21,145 nucleotides of DNA from CAYLRU01 sp964386565 (GTDB lineage Bacteria > Desulfobacterota > Desulfobacteria > Desulfobacterales > UBA5616): positions 1-21,145 of the forward strand of contig CAYLRU010000046.1 of NCBI GenBank assembly GCA_964386565.1, written 5' to 3'. Each line of letters begins with the position of its first letter. Within the stretch, counting starts at the first letter, position 1. Under the pieces are notes generated by a model. That model worked only from the letters and a program-made list of their open reading frames with translations, had not been told where the DNA came from and did no database searches. This document shows, piece by piece, positions 1 through 7,412 of the stretch. Both the position numbers and the translations under genes were made by a program.

Positions 1-1043
1 AATTTAAGGTGAATCATCACCGGATCTTCCAGGAATTCCGAAAATCCTTCCGATTGTCCGTCAAATCGGCCGATTCGGGAAAGTTCTGCAGCGAATTCCG
101 TGACCTTTGCCGCCGGAATCGTAAGGGTCATGAAACATTCGGGATAGGGAGACCGGGTTTGTTTGACGGATATGACCTTGCCGCCCAACCGGGCCGTTAA
201 TGTTTCTATGTTGTCGAGCGCTTTGTCCATCGGGGTGTACGGCCGTTGGGCATTTTTATCTTTACCGGACCGTTCATTTTCAATAACATCGACAGCCTCT
301 TCTTTTTTCATGTCCGAATTGCCGGGAGACGTGCCGGCAAGACTTTCGTATTCCGCTGTTTTTGATTTTTGAAGCACCGGTGTTCCTGATCCTTCGACAT
401 AGGTCGAACTCACCGTTAAAACCCATTGGATGGTTTTTGGGGTCTTTCTTTCGACAGGCTCGGAAACTGCGGCCATGCCCAAACCGGTTTGCTCTTTTAC
501 GAAATCCGTTTTTTTCTGAAGAACTATGTCCGGCTGACCTTTCTGGGGTACCGCAGGCGGAGGAGCCGGTTCCACCGCAGGCAGTTCGCCCATATCAGAC
601 GACAAAGGCGAATCAACGGGTTTCTTTTCCGGCTTCTCAACATTTTCCATTTGCCGGGTGGTTTGAGTTTCTGTTTTACGGTCCGGTAGTAGGGCCTTAT
701 CGGGGCGCTCCACTTGAAGTACAAATAGAACTGCAACGGCCACTGCTGTTGCCGTTGCAAATCCAAATGGGATTTTCATGCCAAAGGGAGTAAAAAGGGA
801 TTTGAAAAATTTGTTAAGTCCGGACTGGCTGTTCATTTTCTTGTGGAGCTGGAATACAAAATCGTCCGGAGCCTTGATTGCCTGCTCGGTTTTAAGTTCG
901 GCAATAACTGCAGTCAACGTGTCAAGTTCATTTCTACAGGCCGGGCATATGGTAAAATGCGCATCTATCGCCGACCGCGTATTCTCCTCCAGACGGTTGT
1001 CGATATATTCGGACAGGCGTTTTTGTACTTCTTCACATTTCAT
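1..1043 (-). CDS. Membrane-anchored zinc-finger anti-sigma factor (partial, runs off the left edge)
   Basis: An open frame reads from an ATG at 1043 without a stop to base 1, so about 347 residues are visible and the C-terminus is outside the window. The N-terminus has the zf-HC2/ZAS pattern: C3, then H29-x3-C33-x2-C36. A single hydrophobic segment lies at about residues 91-109. A long Pro/Lys/Glu-rich region and a folded-looking C-terminal domain follow, presumably periplasmic. The start codon shares one base with the stop of the ECF sigma gene (TGATG), so the two are translationally coupled. Known role of the family: it sequesters its partner sigma factor at the inner membrane until a signal releases it. 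The C-terminal domain may be of DUF2275 or DUF4349 type, but I cannot settle that by eye. The function call rests on the zinc motif, the membrane segment and the gene pairing. Confidence 0.85.
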   Translation of the reverse strand, partial: MKCEEVQKRLSEYIDNRLEENTRSAIDAHFTICPACRNELDTLTAVIAELKTEQAIKAPDDFVFQLHKKMNSQSGLNKFFKSLFTPFGMKIPFGFATATAVAVAVLFVLQVERPDKALLPDRKTETQTTRQMENVEKPEKKPVDSPLSSDMGELPAVEPAPPPAVPQKGQPDIVLQKKTDFVKEQTGLGMAAVSEPVERKTPKTIQWVLTVSSTYVEGSGTPVLQKSKTAEYESLAGTSPGNSDMKKEEAVDVIENERSGKDKNAQRPYTPMDKALDNIETLTARLGGKVISVKQTRSPYPECFMTLTIPAAKVTEFAAELSRIGRFDGQSEGFSEFLEDPVMIHLK

Positions 1044-1654
1044 CAAATGACTCCGCCAAGCTTTTCCTTTAGTTTCTGTCTGGCCCGGGCAAGCCTGGAT
1101 TTTACCGTGCCCGGGTTCAATCCCGTGACGGCAGCGATTTCCTCATAGGTCAATCCTTCCATATCCCTCAGGATCAAAACCGCCTTTTTATCCCCGGATA
1201 ATGTATTGACGGCCTGTTGAATGATTCGGGACCGTTCCTTTTTTTCCAGCTCGATTCCCGGAGACCCGGATTCATCCGAAAGCTCGACGGTGATGTTACC
1301 CTTTTGCGAGTGAAGGGAGTCGGATTTTTTTTTAAAACGAAAATCCAGAGATTTGATCCGGTTCCGGCAGATATTCACCGCAATACGATAGAGCCATGTT
1401 GAAAATTCGGACTCAAACCTGAATTTTTTTACCGACCCGAATACCTTGATAAATACGTCCTGGGCCAGGTCATTGGCCTCATGGTAGTCGCCGACAAATC
1501 GATAACACAGGTTAAACACTCGGTCCTGGTGGCGGACCACCAGCCTGTCAAAGGCTTCAGCATCACCGGATAGAAACGAACGGATCAACGTTGCATCGTC
1601 AACCGATGTCTCGCCGGGATCTGTGTTATTGTTTTCCGTCATTCCATTAGACAA
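1043..1654 (-). CDS. ECF-type RNA polymerase sigma factor (sigma-70 family)
   Basis: This 203-residue protein has the two-domain layout of ECF sigma factors. Region 2 is at about residues 33-102, with the core-binding and -10-recognising segment around NDLAQDVFIKVF and FSTWLYRIAVN. Region 4 is at about 146-198, with the helix-turn-helix LTYEEIAAVTGLNPGTVKSR. It would direct RNA polymerase to a small regulon and be held inactive by the anti-sigma factor encoded next. The start is uncertain. The longest frame opens with TTG at 1654, directly after an in-frame TAA. An ATG at 1642 is the alternative, giving 199 residues. A GAGGGAA ribosome-binding site overlaps the stop of the HAD gene upstream but lies 16 bases from the TTG. 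The 21-base spacing from the HAD gene suggests co-transcription. Its target genes cannot be told from this window. Confidence 0.93.
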   Translation of the reverse strand: MSNGMTENNNTDPGETSVDDATLIRSFLSGDAEAFDRLVVRHQDRVFNLCYRFVGDYHEANDLAQDVFIKVFGSVKKFRFESEFSTWLYRIAVNICRNRIKSLDFRFKKKSDSLHSQKGNITVELSDESGSPGIELEKKERSRIIQQAVNTLSGDKKAVLILRDMEGLTYEEIAAVTGLNPGTVKSRLARARQKLKEKLGGVI

Positions 1655-1675
1655 TTATCGATTAAAAAAGTTCCC

Positions 1676-2317
1676 TCAAGGAAATGATAATCCCGTGTGA
1701 TGGGCCAGCTCTTTTAAGGCCTGGTCCTCGTTAAGTACCTTTATGGTTTTCAGGCCCATGGCTTTTGCCGGTTTCAGGTTTACTCCCAGGTCATCCAGAA
1801 AAACGGTCTGCTCAGCCAGGACATTCATGCGGGACAATACAATCCGATATATTTCCGGATCCGGCTTCCGGATCCCTTCCTTGCTCGATTCCACGACCAC
1901 ATCAAACATTTCCATGATTTCCCGGATCCGGGCGGCCTTTTTATCGGTTTCCGCCATTGCCGGTCCCTCACCCAACCGCATGTTGTTGGTAATGCAGCCG
2001 AGGATAAACCGGCGTTTACACTTTCTTAAGGCATCAACCATTCTGGGTCTTATCTCCCCGGAAAGCAATTCCAGAACCTTTGTTCCGGGGATGGGATACC
2101 CGGCGGCCCGTGTTTCTTCCTCGAATTTTTTATCAAATTCCGCCAGGGATATCCGGCTGCTTTCAAACAGGGCCCAGGCGTTGGATTGTGGATTGGTGGC
2201 ATTGATTCGCCTGATAAAATCCTTTGGGATATTGTTTTCTTCTTCAAACCGGTTGAACGCTTCAAACGGGCTTGAGGTGATAACGCCGCCGAAGTCCCAC
2301 AATACTGCTTTTATCAT
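1676..2317 (-). CDS. HAD-superfamily hydrolase (EPHX2-N/ACAD10/YihX-like phosphatase)
   Basis: This 213-residue protein has all four HAD motifs. Motif I is DFGGV with the nucleophile D8. Motif II is ITNN with T110. Motif III has K151 in RKPDPEIY. Motif IV is FLDD with D175/D176. The position two after the nucleophile is Gly rather than Asp. That is usual in the DxGxV branch, which includes the sugar-phosphate phosphatase YihX and the N-domain of soluble epoxide hydrolase. It is probably a cytoplasmic phosphatase for a small phosphorylated metabolite; the substrate is unknown. The start is ATG 2317, with only a weak AGG about 10 bases upstream. It precedes the sigma/anti-sigma pair closely and may share their transcript, though no functional link is evident. 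The family is clear and the specificity is not. Confidence 0.85.
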   Translation of the reverse strand: MIKAVLWDFGGVITSSPFEAFNRFEEENNIPKDFIRRINATNPQSNAWALFESSRISLAEFDKKFEEETRAAGYPIPGTKVLELLSGEIRPRMVDALRKCKRRFILGCITNNMRLGEGPAMAETDKKAARIREIMEMFDVVVESSKEGIRKPDPEIYRIVLSRMNVLAEQTVFLDDLGVNLKPAKAMGLKTIKVLNEDQALKELAHHTGLSFP

Positions 2318-2343
2318 GATTCAAATACCTGCTTGCTATAAAG

Positions 2344-2412
2344 GCTGAAAGCGCAGAAATCAAAGGGACGGAAAAGAACCGTGACTTTGCCCCCATGGTT
2401 TCAGCTTTCAGC
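2344..2412. repeat. Nested inverted repeat between the flavin-barrel and HAD genes
   Basis: The outer arms GCTGAAAGC (2344-2352) and GCTTTCAGC (2404-2412) are perfectly complementary. Inside them, CAAAGGGACGG (2361-2371) pairs with CCGTGACTTTG (2379-2389) except for two central positions. The transcript of either strand could fold into a two-tier hairpin. Lying 13 bases past the stop of the upstream gene, it could be a processing or weak termination element. It has only a short, broken U run after it (CTTTATA on the minus strand), so it is not a textbook intrinsic terminator. Confidence 0.5.
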
Positions 2413-2425
2413 ATCGAGCATTAAT

Positions 2426-2884
2426 TTAAATAACCTTGTTCTTTTCACTGGCCTCAACAAAATACGGCTCAGGCGGAACGATTCTCCTGCCTGACAGGTA
2501 ACCACCGGCGCCGTAAACTTCCTTTACCTTGATGAGGCCCACGGACTTTACGCCGAACACCGGGTCGTACTTCAGGGCGGGATGCTCGGTAAACGCCTCG
2601 AAAAAGGGGCCTTCGGATATGAATTCGACGAATTCCCCTTTCACCTGGTAGGAAACACCGGGATCCGGGGCATATACGTTTACGGCCACCTTCCGGGTTT
2701 CCATGAGATTTTTCGGTGTTTTAACGCCCATGAGATTGGCATAGACCAGGGTTTCATCATCAGCGGCAATCAGGGAAGAGATGAGAACCACATTGGGCGT
2801 GCCGTCTTTATCCACGGTGGCCATGAATTTTATTGCGGACAGATCATTAAATTTTTCAATTACCTTGGCCGGCATTTTTGCCAT
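2426..2884 (-). CDS. Pyridoxamine 5'-phosphate oxidase-family flavin-binding protein
   Basis: This 152-residue protein has the size and pattern of single-domain FMN-binding split-barrel proteins. The early strand FMATVDKDGTPNVVLISSL is followed by the loop VKTPKNLMETRKVAVNVY and a later barrel strand containing YQVKGEFVEF. Known members bind FMN, F420 or haem and act as small reductases or redox sensors; the ligand cannot be read from the sequence. The start ATG 2884 has a perfect GGAGG six bases upstream. It begins 15 bases after the glycyl-radical activase stop, so it is almost certainly the third gene of that operon. Inference: it may protect or reactivate the oxygen-sensitive enzyme or handle a redox step in its pathway. 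It is not expected to be a true PdxH. Confidence 0.85.
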   Translation of the reverse strand: MAKMPAKVIEKFNDLSAIKFMATVDKDGTPNVVLISSLIAADDETLVYANLMGVKTPKNLMETRKVAVNVYAPDPGVSYQVKGEFVEFISEGPFFEAFTEHPALKYDPVFGVKSVGLIKVKEVYGAGGYLSGRRIVPPEPYFVEASEKNKVI

Positions 2885-2899
2885 AATGTTCCTCCAATT

Positions 2900-3817
2900 C
2901 TAATTGCAGGTGACGACAATGGTGTTATTGAGCATTTTTGAAATAATTTCGGAAAGTGCCTCCATTTTTTCCTTGATCGGAGGCGGCAGTCCTTCCGCCA
3001 GAGGATACATCATGCCCAGTCCCTTGTATTTTGCTTCCCCCAGGCGGTGATAGGGCAGCAGGTCCACACGTTCGACAGAGGGGAGTTCCTTAATGACGGC
3101 ACCCAGGCCCGTGATATTGCCAGGTGTATCCGTATAACCCGGTATGACGGGAATCCTGATCCACATGGGGATCCCCAGGTCGGAAACATACCGGGCATTT
3201 TCCAGGACCGGGGCAAGATCGACACCGGTATATTCCTTGTGAAGCCCCGGGTCCGCCACCTTGAGATCGTAAAGAACCAGATCCGAATATGCCAATACGG
3301 ATTTAAGATTTTCTGTCTTTACAAATCCGCAGGTGTCCAGTGCCGTATGAATTTTCAGCGCTTTGCAGGCTTTGAAAAACTCCCGGGCGAATTCCCACTG
3401 AAGACAGGCTTCCCCGCCGCTTAAGGTGACCCCACCGCCGGATTTTGAGTAAAAAATCCGGTCTCTCTTCACCGTGTCCACGGCTTCCGTCACCGTGATA
3501 TCCTTTCCAGAGATTTCCCTTGCATTATTCAGACATGCGTCGACGCAGGCGCCGCAAAGCCTGCACCTCTTCGGGTCTGTTACCAGTCCGGCCTCTGTTG
3601 CGGCAATGGCTTCGTTTGGGCATGCCTCAATACAACGGCGGCATTCCTGGCATCTGCTTTCAATCCACATGACCTGGAACGCGGGGCTTAATCCTTCGGG
3701 ATTATGGCACCATGCGCACCTCATGGGGCATCCCTTAAGAAAAATCGTTGTTCTCAGGCCCGGGCCGTCTTCCGTGGAACATCTTTGAATATTGAATATG
3801 TGAGCTGTTTTTTCCAT
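2900..3817 (-). CDS. Glycyl-radical enzyme activating enzyme (radical SAM)
   Basis: This 305-residue protein would install the glycyl radical on the enzyme encoded just upstream, using S-adenosylmethionine. The radical-SAM cluster motif CPMRCAWC supplies C30, C34 and C37. The SAM-binding GGE motif is SGGEA at about 133-137. Between them is the two-cluster ferredoxin insert typical of activases of the non-PFL type: C56/C59/C62/C66 and C85/C88/C91/C95. The last Cys of the second set is followed by Leu, not the usual Pro. The N-terminal DGPGLRTTIFLKGC block is standard for the family. Length matches activases of glycerol dehydratase, choline lyase and benzylsuccinate synthase, which have the same insert. 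It starts 6 bases after the glycyl radical enzyme stop, with AGGA inside that gene's end. The partner assignment is firm from adjacency. Confidence 0.95.
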   Translation of the reverse strand: MEKTAHIFNIQRCSTEDGPGLRTTIFLKGCPMRCAWCHNPEGLSPAFQVMWIESRCQECRRCIEACPNEAIAATEAGLVTDPKRCRLCGACVDACLNNAREISGKDITVTEAVDTVKRDRIFYSKSGGGVTLSGGEACLQWEFAREFFKACKALKIHTALDTCGFVKTENLKSVLAYSDLVLYDLKVADPGLHKEYTGVDLAPVLENARYVSDLGIPMWIRIPVIPGYTDTPGNITGLGAVIKELPSVERVDLLPYHRLGEAKYKGLGMMYPLAEGLPPPIKEKMEALSEIISKMLNNTIVVTCN

Positions 3818-3823
3818 AAGAAA

Positions 3824-6202
3824 TCACAAGTCCTGCTGGGTCCGGGCGATGACTTCGTCCTGCAAGGATTTTCCGATGCTCGTAAAATAGGCGTTATACC
3901 CCGTGATGCGGACCAGGAGATTTTCATAATCCCTGGGATTTTTCTGTGCCGCCTTGAGGGTCTCTCGGCTGATGATATTGGTTTGAAGGGCGGTTCCTCC
4001 CAGTTCTTCATAAGCCCGCAACAGGGCGGCGAACTTCATTCGATGCTCTTCGTCCCGCAGCATGGCCGGATTAAAAGTCACCGTGTATGATGCGCCGTTG
4101 GGAATGACGTCGAATCCAAGCTTGGTGACCGAGTGAAACGCCGCCGTAGGACCGGATTTGTCCATGCCCTGAACCGGGGCGACGGCGTTTGACAAAAACT
4201 GCCCCCTTGTTCTTCCATCCGGGGTACTCGCCGTCGTGGGCCCCATGTTAATGAAGTAATTCCAGGACAGATAGCCGGCCCTGTATTTTCTGCCGGTAAC
4301 AGGGGATGAATATTTGGGCACTTCCATGGCCCAGAACCGAGAGACTTCCCGGGCGATATCATCGGCATAATCATCGTCATTACCGAACTTGGGGGCTTTA
4401 AGCAGCATTTGCCGGAGCTCCGCCTTATCCTGAAAATCGGTTTTAACCGCCTCAATAAGCTCTGCCATGGATATTTTTTTATCATCGAACACCAGCTTTT
4501 TAATGGCAATAACCGAATCCGCGGCCGTGGCAAACCCCACGCCTTCCATGGTGATAAAGTTATATATCGCGCCTCCCATATTGACGTCTTTGCCCTTTTC
4601 CATGCATCCTTCAACGAGCATGGATAAAAACGGGACAGGTTCGTAGACACCCCGCAGGGTATCGGAGATATTATACGCCTCAACGGCCAGCTCGATTATT
4701 TTTTTTGTCTGGGCAAAATAGGCTGCTTTAAAGTCATCAAAAGAAGTAAACGTTGTGGGGTCAGGGGTGTTTTCCCCGATCTGGTCTCCCGTGAGCATGT
4801 CTTTTCCCTGGTTTAAGGTAAATTCCACTGCCTTTGCCAGGTTGATATTCACATCCACGGTACCGGACCGGTCTTTTCCCTGGGCGGTATTTTCGAGGCA
4901 TCCCACCACGCCGTAATCCACGGCGTCCTCATGGGACAGCCCGGCTTTTTTTAAGGCCTTTATGGACATGGAATCAAAGTTCAGCAAAAAAGGGCTTCCC
5001 TGGGTTCGGCTGATATCATCGATGAGCCGATCCAGAAACCAGTCCGGCGTATTGGCATGAATCCTGACATTGAGCTTGGGCTCCAGCAGATTCATTTCCA
5101 TGTTGACATCCAGGATCAAGGTTGTCAGATCGTTGGTGAGGTCTTCGCCGTTGGGTCCTTGCCCACTCAAGGTGATCAACTGGCCGAATCCGGCGTTGAT
5201 GCCGTTTTTGCCGCTGGTGGTGCCGAATGCATCGTAAGCATAATTATGCCGGATATTAAAATTCATCAGGAGTTCTTTTGCTTTTTCAACGGTGAGCTTT
5301 CCTTCCTCGATGTCTTTTTTGTAGTAGGGATACATGTATTGATCGAAACGACCGTAAGATGTTCCGGGGCCTGGATAGGATTCCGCAAACATCACCAGGG
5401 CATGGGTAAACCAAACAGACTGCAGTGCCTCATGAAAGGACCGCGGCGGATGATAGGGAACCCGGTCGCAGATATCGGCAATTTCCAGTAACTCTCTTTT
5501 CCTGTCCCCGTCCTTTTCCTGTTCAGCCATCTCCCTGGCTTTTAATGCATAGCGTCGGCTGAAAATTTTTGCTCCCTCGATGCAGATCAGCACGGCATTT
5601 AAAAAGTCTTTTTTCTCCCGTAGGTGAGACTTTTTTAAATGCGCCTTGGCCTCTGCCTCAATCCCGATCAACCCTATTTCAAGGGCTTTTTTATGCCCCG
5701 GGATCAGGTGCCCCTGGGTGGCGCCGCAGTTTAAAACGCCGGTCTTGATGTAATAGGCGACTTTTTCTATGAATGCGTCTTCCTGTTCCTTCCATTGCTT
5801 TGCTTCCTCTTCATTTAAACAGTTGGACAACAGGGTGGCGTGATGGGCCCCGACAATCAGGTCTCCGTCCAGAATATAAGTAGGATGAATTTTCAATGCT
5901 TCCCTGAAAAAAACGGCATGCCGGACAACGATGGGAAGATCAAAGAAATCATCGGGCAGGTCCAGTTTCCGGGCAAAGGCCAGCGCGCTTTCTCCAAAGG
6001 CCTTCAGACGGGGAACAACATCCGGGGCAATGGTCAGTTCATGTCCGCTGAGAACGCTGTCCCAGGGAGTGCCGGTTGTGTAAGGGATGGATTCATTCCT
6101 GAAATAGGGACGGTTTTCAGCGTCCATATATTCATCTCTCAACCGCTTGATTCGAGGCGGCAAGTCCTCGGAAGGCCGCCATATGGCGACGGGTTCTGCC
6201 AT
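3824..6202 (-). CDS. Glycyl radical enzyme (PFL/glycerol-dehydratase superfamily) of unassigned substrate
   Basis: This 792-residue protein is a complete glycyl radical enzyme. The C-terminal radical loop reads VRITGYNAYF, with the radical-bearing Gly at 768. The active-site loop reads GVVGCLENTAQGK, with the thiyl Cys at 435 and an acidic residue at Glu437. C-x-E is the pattern of the dehydratase, C-N/C-S lyase and decarboxylase branches. Benzylsuccinate/alkylsuccinate synthases lack that Glu. The family's usual GCVEP has become GCLEN here. GHLIPGH at about 164-170 matches the conserved His region of the dehydratase-like members. Residues about 31-75 (with PYTTGTPWDSVLSGHE) look like extra sequence between the usual RIKRLRDE start and the VVRHAVFFREAL block. 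The start ATG 6202 has a perfect AGGAGGT upstream. No small subunits of the BssB/BssC type are nearby. It is the first gene of an operon with its activase and a flavin-barrel protein. The substrate is unknown. Confidence 0.93.
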   Translation of the reverse strand: MAEPVAIWRPSEDLPPRIKRLRDEYMDAENRPYFRNESIPYTTGTPWDSVLSGHELTIAPDVVPRLKAFGESALAFARKLDLPDDFFDLPIVVRHAVFFREALKIHPTYILDGDLIVGAHHATLLSNCLNEEEAKQWKEQEDAFIEKVAYYIKTGVLNCGATQGHLIPGHKKALEIGLIGIEAEAKAHLKKSHLREKKDFLNAVLICIEGAKIFSRRYALKAREMAEQEKDGDRKRELLEIADICDRVPYHPPRSFHEALQSVWFTHALVMFAESYPGPGTSYGRFDQYMYPYYKKDIEEGKLTVEKAKELLMNFNIRHNYAYDAFGTTSGKNGINAGFGQLITLSGQGPNGEDLTNDLTTLILDVNMEMNLLEPKLNVRIHANTPDWFLDRLIDDISRTQGSPFLLNFDSMSIKALKKAGLSHEDAVDYGVVGCLENTAQGKDRSGTVDVNINLAKAVEFTLNQGKDMLTGDQIGENTPDPTTFTSFDDFKAAYFAQTKKIIELAVEAYNISDTLRGVYEPVPFLSMLVEGCMEKGKDVNMGGAIYNFITMEGVGFATAADSVIAIKKLVFDDKKISMAELIEAVKTDFQDKAELRQMLLKAPKFGNDDDYADDIAREVSRFWAMEVPKYSSPVTGRKYRAGYLSWNYFINMGPTTASTPDGRTRGQFLSNAVAPVQGMDKSGPTAAFHSVTKLGFDVIPNGASYTVTFNPAMLRDEEHRMKFAALLRAYEELGGTALQTNIISRETLKAAQKNPRDYENLLVRITGYNAYFTSIGKSLQDEVIARTQQDL

Positions 6203-6260
6203 GATCTACCTCCTTTTTTTGGGTTTACCGGATATCGGGTATCGGATTTTTGTGAATAAA

Positions 6261-6289
6261 TTCATACCAGATGCCGAATATACCTTCAA
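6261..6289 (-). promoter_or_regulatory. Candidate sigma-70 promoter of the glycyl radical enzyme operon
   Basis: On the minus strand, TTGAAG (6289-6284) and TATGAA (6266-6261) are separated by exactly 17 bases. Each matches its consensus at four of six positions. Transcription would start near 6254, leaving an untranslated leader of about 50 bases before the strong ribosome-binding site at 6208-6213. The position is sensible and it is the best pair in the gap, but it rests on pattern matching alone. Confidence 0.4.
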
Positions 6290-6369
6290 TTATGATTTAA
6301 GGCTTCTTTTTCATGTCGAAAACAGTTTCTTCAAACAGCCCGGCTCTTTTTCCCGGGACCCATTTGATA

Positions 6370-6612
6370 AAAACCACCGGCACATGGCGAACCGGATGAC
6401 TCTGGCTGTATCGGTCATCGGGAACCTGGTTTTATTTTCCGGTTTTGTCCGGTTCCATTGTTGCCGGCTTGATTCATGATCGGTTTCACAATTATGATGC
6501 AACGTTTATCCCCATCATTATCATGGTGCTGGTATCCGTTGTTTGCTGTTTTATCATGACATTGCCGAAGAAAAAAACAACGGTGGAATTATTCCAGTCC
6601 AACAACGGCTGA
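6370..6612 (+). pseudogene. C-terminal remnant of an MFS-type transporter, frameshifted
   Basis: The 386-base gap 6203-6588 contains plus-strand sequence that reads like the end of a membrane permease, but in two frames. In one frame, from about 6370, it reads MANRMTLAVSVIGNLVLFSG. One frame on, from about 6445, it reads SGSIVAGLIHDRFHNYD, then a hydrophobic helix (FIPIIIMVLVSVVCCFIM) and a Lys-rich end (LPKKK), stopping at TGA 6610-6612. The pattern of a Gly-rich helix, a short D-R loop, a final helix and a basic tail is typical of oxalate/formate-antiporter-like major facilitator proteins. The break falls in the near-repeat TTTTCCGG/TTTTGTCCGG. Nothing upstream encodes the rest of such a protein. 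The 3' end overlaps the end of the convergent sirtuin gene by 24 bases. I infer a decayed gene; chance hydrophobic reading is the alternative. Confidence 0.45.
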
Positions 6613-7347
6613 AAGCGTGGGCCCGATTTCATCGTTTATAACCAGATCGGCAATGGAATCCAGCGATGTGGGGTCCCGGTTGATGATGACCAATCCGGCA
6701 CCGTTTCGTTTGGCAAGGTCCGGAAATCCGGCTGCCGGGTAGACAACCAGAGATGACCCGATGGCCAGAAACAGGTCGCAGGCCAGGGTTTCTTTTTCCG
6801 CAGCCCGGACTTCGGCAACCGGCATGGCCTGTCCGAAGGAAATGGTCGCTGTTTTGACAATACCGCCGCACGCATCGCAAACCGGAAGGGTTTCGTCTGT
6901 TTCGAACGCCTTTCTAATATCATCGAGTTCAAACCGTTTGCCGCAATCCAGGCAAGCAGCATAGGTGGCGTTGCCGTGAAGTTCGATCACCTTTTCATCC
7001 GGAACACCGGAAAGCTGGTGAAGTCCGTCCACATTCTGGGTGATGACCGAAGAGACTTTGCCCGATTGGACCAGCTTGGCCACTGCCAGGTGCCCCTTGT
7101 TCGGCCTGGCCGTTTTCATGACCGAATCCGAGGCGAATTTTCGACGCCAGGATTCTCTTCTCATTTCCTCGGATGCGATAAAATCCCTGAAGTCGATGGG
7201 TTTATATTTGGTCCAGATTCCCCCCGGACTTCTGAAATCAGGGATACCCGACTCGGTGCTGATCCCTGCACCTGTAAATACGACAGCCCGACGGCTGTTA
7301 TCGATCATGGCCTTTAGCCGCTCGGTGTCCGTTGGGTTCGTACTCAT
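6589..7347 (-). CDS. cobB: Sir2-family NAD-dependent protein deacylase (sirtuin)
   Basis: This 252-residue protein uses NAD+ to remove acyl groups from lysine side chains in the cytoplasm. The NAD-binding GAGIS motif is at about 26-30, TQNVDGLH at 103-110 and the catalytic His124 in ELHGNA. The structural zinc is held by C132, C135, C157 and C160. The GSSLVVYPAA and INRD motifs complete the Rossmann fold. I chose ATG 7347, which has a GGAGG six bases upstream. A longer frame opens 20 codons earlier with no ribosome-binding site and non-family sequence. It follows the CoA-transferase genes on the same strand with a 65-base gap. Inference: it may deacylate enzymes modified by reactive acyl-CoAs such as succinyl-CoA made in the same pathway. 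Acetyl versus longer-acyl preference is not readable with confidence. Confidence 0.93.
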   Translation of the reverse strand: MSTNPTDTERLKAMIDNSRRAVVFTGAGISTESGIPDFRSPGGIWTKYKPIDFRDFIASEEMRRESWRRKFASDSVMKTARPNKGHLAVAKLVQSGKVSSVITQNVDGLHQLSGVPDEKVIELHGNATYAACLDCGKRFELDDIRKAFETDETLPVCDACGGIVKTATISFGQAMPVAEVRAAEKETLACDLFLAIGSSLVVYPAAGFPDLAKRNGAGLVIINRDPTSLDSIADLVINDEIGPTLSAVVGLE

Positions 7348-7412
7348 GTCAAGCCTCCTTTGAAATATATTCACCGTCCTTCTCAACGTTGTCAAACACC
7401 CCTGCACCTGAA

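Noticed and set aside
1..1042. Several plus-strand frames of 60-143 codons in the first kilobase
   Set aside because: They are shadows of the minus-strand anti-sigma factor gene, which has an uninterrupted frame, zinc motif and membrane segment.
3824..6202. Assignment of the glycyl radical enzyme as a benzylsuccinate/alkylsuccinate synthase, suggested by the BbsEF-like CoA-transferases nearby
   Set aside because: Fumarate-adding enzymes lack the Glu two residues after the active-site Cys and come with small subunits. Here C435-L-E437 is present and no such subunit genes are found.
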